From: Lolium rigidum | Lineage: Eukaryota; Streptophyta; Magnoliopsida; Poales; Poaceae | Assembly: GCF_022539505.1 (NCBI RefSeq) | Contig: NC_061514.1 | Location: 335,899,090 to 335,963,089 of the forward strand | Direction of reading: 5' to 3' | Length of the DNA stretch: 64,000 nucleotides | In this document: positions 10,856 through 24,270 of the stretch, in pieces | How positions within the stretch are numbered: the stretch's first letter is position 1 | Layout of the letters: every line of letters begins with the position of its first letter | Notes under the pieces: model-generated | What the model was told of the DNA's origin: nothing | What the model saw: only the letters and a program-made list of their open reading frames with translations | Databases searched by the model: none | Made by a program: the position numbers and the translations under genes

Positions 10856-13440
10856 CCCATATTTTTATTTTGCTACTGTTTTGTTGTGTCTTGGAAGTTG
10901 TTACTACTGTAGCAACCTCTCCTTATCTTTATTTTATTGCATTGTTGTGCCAAGTAAAGTCTTTGATAGAAGGTTGATACTAGATTTGGATTTCTGCGCA
11001 GAAACAGATTTTTAGCTGTCATGAATTTGAGTTTATCTCTCTGTAGGAGAATCTAAAAAATCTGCAAAAATTCATGAGTAATCCTCATATATGTACGCAA
11101 CTCTCATTCAATTTGAGCTTCTTCATCTGAGCATGTTAAGTGACTCGAAAAAATTCGTCTTTACGGATCGTTCGTTTTGACAGATTCTCGCCTTTTATTT
11201 CACATTGCCTCTTTTACTCGTGTTTGAGTGGATTTCTTTGCTCCATTAAATTTCAGTAGCCTTGGGTAATGTCCAGAAGTGTTGGGAATGATTGTGTACT
11301 CTCTGAACATGTGAATTTTTGATTATGCACTAACCCTCTAATGAGATTGTTTTGAGTTTGGTGTGGAGGAAGTTTTCAAGGATCAAGAGAGGAGGATGAT
11401 ATAATATGATCAAGAAGAGTGAAAAGTCTAAGCTTGGGGATGCCCCCGTGGTTCATCCCTGCATATTTCAAGAAGACTCAAGCATCTAAGCTTGGGGATG
11501 CCCAAGGCATCCCCTTCTTCATCAACAACTTATCAAGTCACCTCTAGTGAAACTATATTTTTATTCCGTCACATCTTATGTGCTTTACTTGGAGCGCTGT
11601 GTGCTTTTATTTTCGTTTTGTTATCTTAGTTCTCTGAATAAATCGGATCCTATCATGCTTGTGTGGGAGAGAGACACGCTCCGCTTTTTCATTTGAACAC
11701 TTGTGTTCTTTATTTTACTTTTAATGTTCAATGGCAAAAGTTAAAAGTTGCTGCATTTATTGCTATTTGGTTGGAAACAGAAAATGCTTCATGTGGTAAT
11801 TGGTATATTGTCTTGAATAATTTGATACTTGGCAATTGTTTTGAGTTCTCAAGTAGATCATGTTTAAGCTCTTGCATCATGTAGTTTGAACCTATTAGTG
11901 AAGAACTACCGTAGAGCTTGTTGAAATTTAGTTTGCATGATTGGTCTCTCTAAAGTCTAGATATTTTCTGGTAAAAGTGTTTGAGCAACAAGGAAGACAG
12001 TGTAGAGTCTTATAATGCTTGCAATATGTTCTTATGTAAGTTTTGCTTGTAACGGTTCATACTTGTGTTTGCTTCAAACAACCTTGCTAGCCAAAGCCTT
12101 GTACTGAGAGGGAATGCTTCTCGTGCATCCAAAACCTTGAGCCAAAACTTATGCCATTTGTGTCCACCATAACTACCTACTATGTGGTATTTTTCTGCCA
12201 TTCCAAAGTAAATTGCTTGCGTGCTACCTTTAAAATTTTCATTCCTTGTCTTTGCAATACATAGCTCATGGGAAAGTAGCTTAAAAACTATTGTGGTAAT
12301 GAACATGTCGCTTATGTATCTTATTTCTTATAAGTTGCTTGTTGAGTGGTAACCATGTTATCTGGGGACGCCATCAACCTGTCACACCTTTGTTGAATAT
12401 CATGTGAGTTGCTATGCATGTTCGTCTTGTCTGAAGTAAGGGAGATTTGCCATGATTTGAATGGTTTGAGTATGCATATTGTTAGAGAAGAACATTGGGC
12501 CGCCAACCAAAGCAATGTATCATGGTGGAAGTTTCAGCTTGGACATTAATCCTCAAATCTCTTATGAGAATATTATCTGTTGTTGAATGCTTAAAGCATA
12601 AAAGAGGAGTCCATTATCTGTTTTCTATGTTGTCCCGGTATGGATGTCCTCAAGTTCAGTATCTATCAAAATTGAGAGATCAAATGCGATCTATCTCCTT
12701 GGACCTTTGTACAGGTGGCATAGAGGTACCCCTTTGTGACACTTGGTTGAAACATATGTAATGCAATGATAATCCATGGAAATCCGAGCTAATTAGGACA
12801 AGGAGCGGGCACTATTAGTATTCGATGGATGAGGCTTGCAACTTATAGGAGGTTTTATGCATAACATAGATGAATTATTACTACCGTTGACAAAAAAATT
12901 TCCATGTTTTCAAAATAAAAAGCTCTACTAGCACATGAGTAATCCCTGCTTCCCTCTACGAAGGGCCTTTCTTTTACTTTATGTTGAGTCAGTTTACCTA
13001 CTTCTTTCTATCTTAGAAGCAAACACTTGTGTCAACTATGTGCATTGATTCTTGCATGCTTGCTTATTGCACTCATCATATTACTTTGTGTTGACAATTA
13101 TCCATGAGATATACATGTTGAAAGTTGAAAGCAACTGCTGAAACTTAAATCTTCCTTTGTGTTGCTTCAAAACCTTCTATTAAGAATCTATTGCTTTATG
13201 AGTTAACTCTTATGCAAGACTTGTTGATGCTTGTCTTGAAAGTACTATTCATGAAAAGTCTTTGCTATATGATTCGATTGTTTAGTCATTATCTTTACCA
13301 TTGCTTTGAATCACTTCATTCATCTCATATTCTTTACAATAGTATTGATCAAGATTATGATAGTAGCATGTCACTTCAGAAATTATCCTTGTTATCGTTT
13401 ACCTACTCGAAGGCGAGTAGGAACTAAGCTTGGGGATGCT

Positions 13441-14916
13441 TGATACGTCTCAAACGTATCTATAATTTCTTATGTTCCATGCTAGTTTTATGAAAATATC
13501 TACATGTTTTATCTATACTTTATATCATTTTGATGCATTTTCCGGAACTAACCTATTAACAAGATGCCGAAGCTCCAGTTCCTGTTTTCTGCTGTTTTTG
13601 GTTTCAGAAATCCTACACAGGAAATATTCTCGGAATTGGACCCCACGAAGACAGAAGTCAATATTTTGCCGAGACGGACCTAGAGAGCCACAGAAGTGCC
13701 GGAGGGGGGCCAAGGGGGCCCCACACCATAACTGGGCGCGGGCCCCTCCCTGGCCGCGCCACCAGGTGGGGAGGCCACCCCCTGGCTCCTCCGACTCCGC
13801 CCTTTCGCCTATATATTCTGTCCGTCGCGAAAACCCTAAAACAATCGACGATATTCCACGAAGAGTTCCGTAGCCGCCGCCATCTCAAAGGCAAGTTTCG
13901 GGGGACAGAATCTCTGTTCCGGCACGCCGCCGGGATGGGGAATTGCCCCCGGAGTCATCTCCATCGACACCACCGCCATCTTCATCATCGTTGCTGTCTC
14001 CCATGATGAGGAGGGAGTAGTTCTCCCCCGAGGCTGAGGGCTCTATCGGTAGCTATGTGGTTCATCTCTATCTCCCATGGTGTGATCTTTATGTGATCAT
14101 GAGATTTGTATCACTATTAATCTATGTGCTACTCTAGTGATGTTATTAAAGTAGTCTATTCCTCCTCCATGATGTAAAGAGGACAGTGTGTGCATCATGT
14201 AGTACTTGGCGTAGGTTATGATTGTGATCTCTTGTGGATTATGAAGTTAAGTATTACTATAATACTATTGATGTGATCTATTCCCCCTTTCATAGCTATT
14301 GTTGACAGTGTGTATGCTATGTTAGTACTCGGCCTAAATTGCAACGGTATTATCTTGGATTATGATTTGATGAGGATATCCCTATGAGTGGTTTTTGTCA
14401 AGTACTTGATGAACTTTGAGTGGAGCTTTTGTAGCCGCTACGTGATGATTAGTTATTCCAATAGGAGAGTAATTCAGAGTAGCACAAGTGAAGAGAAGTT
14501 TTTTATTTATGTGATCATTGTTGAGAGTGTCCACTAGTGAAAGTATGATCCCTAGGCCTTGTTTCTAAGCATTGAAACACCGTTTCCAACAAGTTCTGTT
14601 ACATGTTCGCTTGCTGCCATCTTTATTTCAGATTGCAATTACTACTTACAATCATCCATATTACTTGTATTTCACTATCTCTTCGCCGAATTAGTGCACC
14701 TATACATCTGACAAGTGTATTAGGTGTGTTGGGGACACAAGAGACTTCTTGTATCTTAATTGCAGGGTTGCTTGAGAGGGATATCTTTGACCTCTACCTC
14801 CCTGAGTTCGATAAACCTTGGGTGATTCACTTAAGGGAAACTTGCTGCTGTTCTACGAACCTCTGCTCTTGGAGGCCCAACACTGTCTATAGGAATAGAA
14901 GCGTGCGTAGACATCA
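13441..14916 (+). mobile_element. Element C: 3' LTR (1476 bp)
   Basis: It starts TGATACGTCTCAAACGTATC after CTTGGGGATGCT and ends GTAGACATCA. It is clearly homologous to the B and E LTRs, including the last part beginning around GTGTATTAGGTGTGTTGGGG, but shorter and diverged. The next base, 14917, begins the interior of the Angela-like 3' LTR, so C inserted there. Confidence 0.85.
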
Positions 14917-16487
14917 AAGATCTTGACGGTGCCACAATCGGGCAGCACCTCCGTACTCGGTCACACGTTCGGTGTTGATGACGACGTCCTTCTCCCCGTT
15001 CCAGCGGGCAGCGGATGTAGTAGATCCTCCTCGGAATCCCGCCAGCACGACGGCGTGGTGACGGTGGTGGTGGAGATCTCCGGCAGGGCTTCGCCGTAAG
15101 CGCTGCAGGAGAAGAAGGAGGAAGGAGTAGCTAGGGTTTGGGAGAGGGGGTGCTCTTGGGCGCCGGCCTTGGTGCCCCTTGGGTGGTGCGGCCAAGTAGT
15201 GGCCAGCTCCCTCCCTCTCCCCCTCATTATATAGGTGGAACCCCCTAAGGTTTGCCCAAAATCCGAATAAGAGTCCAACTCAAAAACTTCCATATTGGTG
15301 AAACCTAGGTCAAGTGGGATTGCTCCCTTTCCTTGCTTCATGGCCGGCCAACTAGGTGGAGTCCACCATGGACTCCACCTTCCCACTTGGTGGGTTGGCT
15401 AGGGTTGGTGGAGTCCCTCCGGGACTCCTCCTTCCATAGTGATTTATTCCGGATGATTCTAGAAACTTCTACAACCTTCCATAAATTCACGGACCATTCC
15501 CAAACTTGGAATGTGACTTCCTATATATGAATCTTATTCTCCGGACCATTCCGGAACTCCTCGTGATGTCCTGGATCCCATCCGAGACTCCGAACAACAT
15601 TCGAACTCCATTCCATATTCCACATCTACTTAAAACGACATCAAACCTTAAGTGTGTCACCCTACGGTTCGAGAACTATGTGGACATGATCGAGACTCCT
15701 CTCTGATCAATAACTAATAGCGGGACCTGGAGATCCATAATAGCTCCCACATATTCAACGATGACTTCGTGATCGAAACAACCATTTACATACGATACCG
15801 ATTCCGTTTGTCACGCGATACTTTACTTGTCCGAGGTTCGATCATCGGTATCTCCATGCCTAGTTCAACCTCGTTACCGACAAGTACTCTTTACTCATAC
15901 CGTGGTATGTCATCTCTTGTGACCTAGTCACATGCTTGCAAGCTAATCAGACGACATTCCACCGAGAGGGTCCAGAGTATATTTATCCGTCATCGGGATG
16001 GACAAATCCCACTCTTGATCCATATGCCTCAACTCACACTTTCCGAATACTTAATCCCATCTTTATAACCACCCATTTACGCAATGACGTTTGATGTAAT
16101 CAAAGCATCCTTCCGTTGTAAGTGATTTACATGATCTCATGGTCGAAGGACTAGGTAACTATGTATTGAAAGCTTATAGCAAGTTTGAACTTAATGACTT
16201 GATCTCATGCTACGCTTATTTGGGTGGATGCCCATTATATCATTTACCCAATGACATAACCTTGTTATTAACAACATCCAATGTTCATGATCACGAAACC
16301 ATGATCATCTATTAATCAACAAGCTAGTTTATACAAGAGGCTTACTAGGGACTCCTTGTTGTTTACATAACACACATGTATCAATGTTCGGTTAATACAA
16401 TTATATCATGGGATGCAAACATTTATGATGAACACTAAGATATAACAATAACTAATTTATTATTGCCTCTTGGGCATATCTCCAACA
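14917..16487 (-). mobile_element. Angela/BARE1-like copia element: truncated 3' LTR
   Basis: On the minus strand the LTR starts TGTTGGAGATATGCCC, the hallmark start of Angela/WIS/BARE1 LTRs. It aligns with 26712-28265; about 187 bp of its 3' end (equivalent to 26525-26711) is missing because element C sits there. Right of it comes CTCCCACTTGC, whose complement GCAAGTGGGAG is the polypurine tract. Confidence 0.88.
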
Positions 16488-19303
16488 GTCTCCCACTTGC
16501 ACTAGAGTCAATAATCTAGTTCACATTTGTAAAGATGTGACACCTTGGCCTTCTGGTGCTTATCATGTTTTGCTCACGGGAGAGGTTTCAGTCAACGAAT
16601 CTGACACTCTCAGAAACGTATGTATTTTGCAATTCATTTGCGTCTCCACGCATCACTCATTTTCCAAATGAGTCTGCATTAATCATATATGTTAAGTCTT
16701 CTGGTGGAACCTTAATTCCGCGGTATGAAATATGTCACTAATATTGTCACACACAATATAGCTTCAAAGTTCTGACACTATCGGAACTACATCAAGTTCT
16801 CAAAGAACTCCTCGACTTAAACATCCTCAGTCATTGTTAAAACAATGATATACTCTGCCTTCGTTTGTAGAATTCGTCACAATATTTAGAACTCATCTAA
16901 ATCTAGCATAGACATCTTCTAGCTCATTATGCTACCTTTTAATGAACACTTAGCCTAGTTGATATTGAAATTCATTTTTATATGTGATCAAACTAATATC
17001 GGTGCAACGCCTTACATCGATTTTGTTTGTCATTACCTCATACAAAACTATATATATATATCCTTGGCTCTTCCAAAGTACTCAAGAATATTCTTACTGT
17101 TGTCCAATGATCATTACATGAATCATTCTGGTATATGCTCGTAACACTTTAGAGCACATGACATCTGATTTTGTACATATTATTCGTGATCTAAAATCAC
17201 TCATGTGTTTTTACTCATTGAGTGTCAAATACACTCAAGTCTTGTTAAACCTTCACATGAAAAAGAACGCCTTCTTGACATTTGCGTATTGAACTGTTTC
17301 AATATTCATTCTATGTACTTTGACTTAAACTTACTATGTGATTCAATCTATCTTCATAGATCTTGACGCTAAATATGTTTTAGTCAATATCCTTTCATTA
17401 AAGTTAATTCGCAATGAAACCTTTTATTCACATCAAGTACATAATTACATCATTTATAATCAATGATATGTCATCCACATATAATATCATAAATATGTCT
17501 CAGCTTTCCCACTTAATTTCTTGCAAATGCAAGCATCTTCATCGTTTCTGATGAAATCAAAAACTCTTTGACTATTTCATCCGGTGAATATTCCAACTCC
17601 ACGATACTCACTTCATCCAATTGAAGTTTGTATACCTATCTAGTATTCCACGGACCAACAAAACTCTTGGTTGTATCTAGTATACATCCTTAATACACAC
17701 TTCTGGAAGGTATGTATTTCTGCCACATCCTTAATACACACTTCTGGAAGGTATGTATGTCTGTCATCCTACTAACATATCTCATAAAATAAATATGTAG
17801 TGGCCACTAGAATAATCCATATAGACTATAAGCATTGCTACGGAAGATCTAATCTTATCGTAGTCAACTCTTTGAACTTTGTCGTAAACAACTTTTCGAC
17901 AAGTCGAGCTTCTTCGAGGATATTGCATCCAAGTCCATCAATTTTATAGATCTTTTTACTTTCAGAAAATATTCACCTATCTTGGATTTCATGGCACTTA
18001 GCCATTTTGACGGAGTCAGGGCCCATCATAACTTCTTTGTATGTAGTTGGTTTATTATTGTTCAAAATCAATCCTTTGTCCACAAATTATTTATTTGATC
18101 ACAAAGTAAACCATACCTACAAGGTTCAACAGGTACTTCAATCTCCATGACTATTACACTTTGTAGACATGGGAGCCATCGTGGCCGCTTACGGAACCAT
18201 TTCCGATGCTGCGCTACTCTGATCATCATGCTCAAGTTCATAAACCTTATCAAGTTCCATTGTCCTCCCACACAAATACTTCGCTAGAAAACAATTTCTT
18301 GGAAATAAGTAAGAAACATCGACAAACACTTTTGTCTTTGACTCCATAGTGGAAAGAATTCTCAATCAATTCTCTGGGATAACCAACAAAGACATTCATC
18401 CGATTATGGTTGTAAACTTATTTACTTATGCTACGCATACCAAAATTTAAGAAAGGACTATTAGGGTTTATACCCGTGCCATAACTCATATGGTGTCATT
18501 TCAACAGATTATGATGACGCTCTATTTAGTGTAAAAGCGGTAGTCTCTAAAGCATAATCCACAAAAAATATAATGGCGTTATCTCGTCATTAACCCAATA
18601 AGGTTTGGATACGTCTCTTGAATACTCTATCATCACTATGATACTCCAAGAAACGTGAGTTGTAGAACAATTTCACAACTCTCTTAGATGTTCGCTAAAA
18701 CTCGTAATTCAAATGTTTTCACCATGATCCAATCATAGATATTTGACTTTTCTATTACGATGATTTCCACTTCATGCTGAAATTTATTTGAATCTATTCA
18801 AATGTTTCAAACTTCTTCCTTATTGAATGAATATATCCTTATATATACACTCAATTCATTGTTGGAAGTTTTCATGAAGTAGAGGAATCTTGCGCACACA
18901 ACTATGCCTAAGAACCATATACATCATCATGTATGTTTCCACTAAGCTAGTTACCCGTTCAACTCTTGGCCTATGAACGGTATTTCAGTCATTCTCTTTA
19001 GAAGAGATTTGCAAGCGCCGAACGATTCAAAAATCGAATGACTCCAAAAATCCATTTGCATGGAGTTCCTTCATGCATTCCGTTCTAACATGACCTAAAA
19101 GGAGGTTCCACTAATAAGTAGAATTCACATCATTTGCCTTATGGCATTTTAGCGTCAGTGTTATGCATGTGTGTTTCACCATAAAGATTTATAATAACTT
19201 ATCCATCGTAGATGGAATACTGTCATAATTTGAGCAACTCTTTGTTTTCATTTGACCAGAACAAAATAACAATTATAAAGTTCTTTATTATAAACCTGAA
19301 GGG
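16488..19303 (-). pseudogene. Angela-like copia pol remnant (RT/integrase side)
   Basis: This is a decayed polyprotein on the minus strand with no long ORF. The reverse-transcriptase core LYVDDI can be read at 17467-17484. Upstream on the minus strand (near 18480) a copia signature TPYELWHGYKP-like segment precedes a decayed region typical of the integrase to RT linker. Many stops and indels break the frame, so the element is dead. A roughly 37-bp tandem duplication lies at 17690-17757. The left end, next to the PPT, corresponds to RNase H. Confidence 0.75.
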
Positions 19304-22300
19304 TGTCAACACCCGGATTTTTAAGTCCAGATGCCTATTATGCCATTCATCGCAATCCCAGGAATATTGTTTTTGCGAGACATAATAGATTGATATCACA
19401 ACACATCATTCATTACAACACATAATTGTCTTACATAGAGGGATCACATGATCCAGTCTTAATACAATAGTAGATGATCTATTGATCAATTACAAAACAC
19501 ATAGCAGAAGCGAAGTAGCGTAGTAGTAGTCCATCTATTCCACAGGCAACTGTTGACGTCAGGAGTGGTCCTAGTTGTCGTAGACGTCCGGCTGTCCTTC
19601 TTCCGGGTTCTGGTACTCCTCTTCATAGTCTGGCCATTTGAATAGCCAGGGACATAGCCATGAGTACTTTAAAGTACTCGCAAACTAATACTAGTGTAAG
19701 TGTTATCAACTATAGTAAGGGGGTTCTAAGCTCTAGTTTCATTTGCATAAAGCCAGTTTTATTTCATAAGCACTTTAGTAAACAAAACCTCTTCATTTGC
19801 CTAACTTACTCAAGTGGGAACATTAGTGTCACTCCCACAACTCAGTTGTGATTCAAAGTCAAAGTCACCTTTCAATTCAAGTCACCATTCACCATTCATA
19901 TTTTTAGAAAAGTTCTGATGACGGAACAGTATGGCCTTTCCAACTGTCCATGACCGCGGACGCGGCTATTCGAATAGGTTAAACTCTGCAGAGGTTGTAC
20001 ACTTGTGCCACAACAATTACAATAGTTCGTCAGGGGTAACTGGCCCTGATTTATCGTACGCAGTACGCGAACTACAAACCCTAACCTTTCATTTACATAC
20101 CCTAGTATATGCACCTCTCCCCATGAGCTTGGCCTCCCAGTGAAGACAGACAGTCAGCCTGGGAACTGCACAGGGCTTGGGCCGGACATTCACCTCATTT
20201 CACGTCATTTCACATCATTTCTTTTGTTGTAGAGGCAGCCTCCGGCATAACCCCGATGACGCTTGTTTTAGAGGGAACCCATACTAAGACACATAAATTT
20301 CTAGCTAAGCCTTACCCAAATTCAGGTATTGTGGGGGTACTTGTAAAATTGGAATGGTATCGCATCCGAACCCAACCATCAGTTTTGTAAAATTCACCAA
20401 GTCATTCACCAGTCATGTTCACCTTCAAAATCTTTCAATAGAATGACTCATCATTCCAAGGTTTTCAAAGTCATTTCACACACACAAGTTCCCATCTAGA
20501 ATAGCCAATTTTAATTTAGCACTAGCATCTAGGTATGAGGGGTGCTAAGTAATTTGCTTTGCTTCTAAGCTAACTTTGATACTCTTGTACTAATCCAATA
20601 CTAACCAATTGAATCATGAATCAAAAAGTACTTTGATAAAACAAAAGTAAATAAAGCTTGTAAAGTAAAACTGGGAAATAGGATCATAAGCATAAAGTAA
20701 ATGGGGTAATGCCTTGCTCATGGTGAGCTTTGCACTTTGCAAGAGTATTATCTTGCCTTGGTTGGGGAATTGGTCAAAGTGGTCTTCTTCTCCTTGGAAG
20801 TAGACCTCCTCCTCCTCTGGATACTCCTTGGTACTAGCGTCTAAAATACGAATACGGGGTATACAATCATCATACCAAACTTATGTACTAAAACTAAGCA
20901 CACACATGAGTCACACAACTTAAGCTAGCATCACACACTACTATTAAGTGGGTGGATGTGTTTTTCTTATTTAAGAAAAATAATTTCCTCTCATACTAAT
21001 TAGGGTGTTACTTTTAATTTCTTGGAGAAATAATTTCCTCTCATTATCTTATTACAATTTAATTTCCTTCATGATAGATATATGACCTAGGTTGACCAAA
21101 GTCAACCTCTTCATACTTATCATTTAAGAAAATGATTTAAATGAGGTGAACACCTCATACCATTTAAGTCCTAACATGGTAAAGATTTAATATCATCAAC
21201 AATTCTTATGAGACCTAAATGACCAGAGTCTCTACCTCATTTTGAATTGGTGATGACAAGATTTAAATGAGATAACACTCCCATAAGATTTATTAATAGT
21301 TTTGGACAATATCTTTGACTAGAAATAGCCATAAAGTCCTTTAATTAAACTAGGCCATGATCATTCAAAGTAAGCATGGCATATTTTTGCAGAAACAACT
21401 AGTACATGTGAAATGTGAATTATAGGAGTTGGAATTAACTTAAAAGCATTTGTGGTTGATTTTTAATAATTATTCTAAATCAGAAAAGTCCATGTCTTGT
21501 TTATTTTTCTACTTTAATTCTACAAAAGATATTGGTTTGAATCCAGTGGCATTGGATAGATAATTTCACAGGCTTTCCAACCATATGAAATTCACTAAAA
21601 ATGGCCAAGTAGATTTGAAACTATGCAATTTTGAAGTTGGCACCTGTATTCAAATATTTATCTATTTTAAATTTTGAGTTTGAAACGTGGGCTGGCGGGA
21701 AGTCTAGTGGGCTGCACAGCGAGGGAAAGAGGTGGGCCGGCCCAACATCTCAGTGGGCTGCCTGACGGTGGCCCCCGCTTGTCAGCGGGTGCCCACACGT
21801 GAAGCGGTACGCAGCGCTGCGGCCGTCGGATTAAAAGGGGGATCGACGGTCCAGAGGTCATCCTCGTCGAGGACGAGCTCCGGCGGGAGCAAACCCTACC
21901 GGCGGCCAGGAGGGTCCAGGGAGGAGTCTTACCGTGGTCCAGCGGGGTCAGCGAGGCGGGCGATCGGCGTTGGAGACGACGGCGGTGCAGACGGTGGTCG
22001 CAGCAGCTCCAATGGTGGCCGCAGTCGATGGCGCCGTTGCTGGGGTACTGCGGGGCGCCGGCGAGCAATTGGGGCTAGCTAGGGCACAATGTGAGGAGGG
22101 AGATGGTCGAGGAGTCTCAGGAGGAGGAGGGAAGGCGGCTGGTGTGGAGTTTGGAGGCGGGAGCGTCCTCCTTTTATAGGGGCCAGGGGTGCTGCGGGGA
22201 GCGGGCGAGGTCGACGACGATGTCGTCGTTCCGAGCGACGAAGGGGCAAGGGATGGGCGTGGATTGTTGGCGACGTCAAGGCGAGGCTGACGCGCGTCGT

Positions 22301-24265
22301 GGTGCGGCCAGAGGAGGAAAGGTCGCGTCGTCATCGTCCTCGAGTCATGGCAGTACGGCGGCGGAAAGTCGTGGATGATTGCGTCGTCTCCAGCGGGTCC
22401 GTGGCCAAATGGCGGTGTCTGGGAGGTAGAGGGCATCGTGGCGAAACGACTGGCACCTGGGGAGAGCGAGGGGAGGTGTGAGGCGACGGGCATGGCGAAG
22501 CTCTGGCGTGTCCAGGGACGTCACCATGCGCACCGTGGCGCGCGTGGGCGTTCTCTGGGCGTGTCTGGGCGCGCTGGTCCTGGCCAATGTTGACGTCCTC
22601 TCGAGTCAGCAGGTGAATGGTCATGATCAGTAGAGTGAGGGCAAGATATGTGACATGCTGAGGCGACCTGGATGGGAGAGGAGAGGGGGTGAGCATGGTG
22701 AGTGACAAGAGGGCCGGCATGGTCTGATTCTGGTCAAGATGGTCCAATGCAAGGGCAGGAAAGTGGAGGGTGAGGTAGAGGAGAGGTGCAGGGATGCTCC
22801 AGAGCAGCAGAGAGGGGCAGAGGTGGACTTGGTCCAACCAGAAATGCAGCATGGGCTTCATAATAGATGCTGCCCACAAGGTGCTTGTAAAAATGGCCGC
22901 AAGAGAAAAGTTTTCAAAATTTGGAAATTCCTTTGGTGGATCTCCTTCATATAATCATAGAGATAGAATGGTGGTGGTGGTGGTCAATTTGGTGTTGTTT
23001 TGCAAAGTTTCAAAAAGTAGGTGAATCTTCTCTTTAGTTCAAAGTCTCCTTTTGTCTCTTCTATTCTGGTCAACCTGGTCAAAGCTAGCATGTGTGGTCA
23101 ACATGAAAGTTGTTCACCTTGACAAGGTCTTGGATGATATGGCAATAGTTGACCAAGTTTGGTTGAGGAAAAGATAAAACCAGAGGGGTAAAGTGAGGAA
23201 CATTTTATAAAACTCACTTTTGACCATTATCACATGTATGTTGGTTTTGAGATTTTCTTTGATTTGATTCTGGTTTCTTTGATGCATTTGTGTTTGTTTA
23301 TCATATAAGTATTCTCCAAGCAATAGATCAAGCAATGGTGGCCTTTGGTGAAGATTCGCAAAATTGGCTAAAGTGTATGTGAGTGAAAATGGAATTTTCT
23401 CACTATTTCATTTCTCTCTAATTGATTTGATTTTTCTTGACTCCAAAGTGATTCTTATTAGTTTAGGAACATTTCCAAACCATTGAAACCATTCCAAAAG
23501 GTCTAGCTCAAAGATTTGCAAAAATGGCCATAACACATAAGAGGTGAGGTGTCAAATTTTTTTATTTTTGTAAATTGTTCCCCTTGCTTTACTTGGGCAT
23601 GGGTTAGGGTCAATTTAGTGTTATATTAGGTTTGGAGATGGTTTCACACCATTTGGTCAAGGTAGAAGTGCATAGGTCAAGATTTGGGGAAATGGCTATG
23701 TGGCACATATGCCCCTATGCATATGTGGCATTTGATTTTTAATTTGATTGTTCTTGGCCCATTTGATGTTGTTGAGTGTTGAAATGGTATATAGGAGTGA
23801 TCCAACCATTCACCACAAGTCTTAGGGTCAAGATCCTCAAATTCACAAATTTGCATTTTACTCTCATATGCCTCTATGGCATTTTTAGTTTCTTTTTATT
23901 TTCTTTGGTTTCAACTTGGAATTGGTTTGAGAAGTACTAGATAAGGTTTATGAAGGTTTTCCAATCCTCTATATAAAGTGGAAAGGTCTAGGGTAAAGTT
24001 TTATAAAAATAGCCATAGGCACATATGCCCTTTTTCTTATTTAAATTCTTTTTATTTTATTTTAACTTGGATGGTAAAAAGGGGTGTGAGGTTTAGGGTT
24101 TAAGAATATTTCAAAAATATAATTAACCAAGCAAATGGCAATAGCACAAGAATTAAACAAGATCTCTAAGTATCAAACTTAATTTAATAAAAGTTTTTGT
24201 TGGTTCCAAAATTTGGAACTAGGGAAATTCATTTTGTTTGTTTTCGAAATTTTTGGGATGTTACA
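19304..24265 (-). mobile_element. ~5 kb LTR-type insertion, probably a Sukkula-like solo LTR
   Basis: On the minus strand it begins TGTAACATCCC and ends GGGTGTTGACA, with the 5-bp target duplication AAGGG at 19299-19303 and 24266-24270. I see no internal terminal repeat, PBS, PPT or coding domain. The simplest reading is one very long LTR left by LTR-LTR recombination. Barley Sukkula-type elements are known for LTRs of about this length and for abundant solo LTRs; the family name here is inference. A GC-rich stretch (21680-22880) follows a TATA box at 22172-22178, as expected for the R/U5 region of a long LTR. The ORFs in that GC-rich part are not convincing proteins. Confidence 0.72.
22172..22178 (-). 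promoter_or_regulatory. TATA box inside the long solo LTR
   Basis: The minus strand reads CCCTATAAAAGGAGG in an otherwise GC-rich context. Its position about 2.1 kb into the LTR, at the change from AT-rich U3-like to GC-rich sequence, fits the LTR promoter. Confidence 0.5.
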
Positions 24266-24270
24266 AAGGG

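Larger units (their letters stand above)
9764..13440 (+). mobile_element. Element C: internal region (5' part cut by B)
   Basis: Plus-strand sequence starting abruptly after B's LTR. It holds a long ORF (9764-10855) followed by about 2.6 kb of non-coding DNA homologous to the 3' internal regions of A, B and E. The latter is more diverged, so C belongs to a different or older subfamily. Four PPT-like motifs are present (10128, 11428, 11486, 13424). Unlike A, B and E, its CTG/CAG sites are mostly intact. Confidence 0.8.

Noticed and set aside
21667..22879. Several overlapping GC-rich ORFs on both strands (up to 182 codons)
   Set aside because: They lie in the GC-rich part of the long LTR, overlap each other in all frames and have Pro/Ser/Arg compositions expected of GC-rich non-coding DNA.
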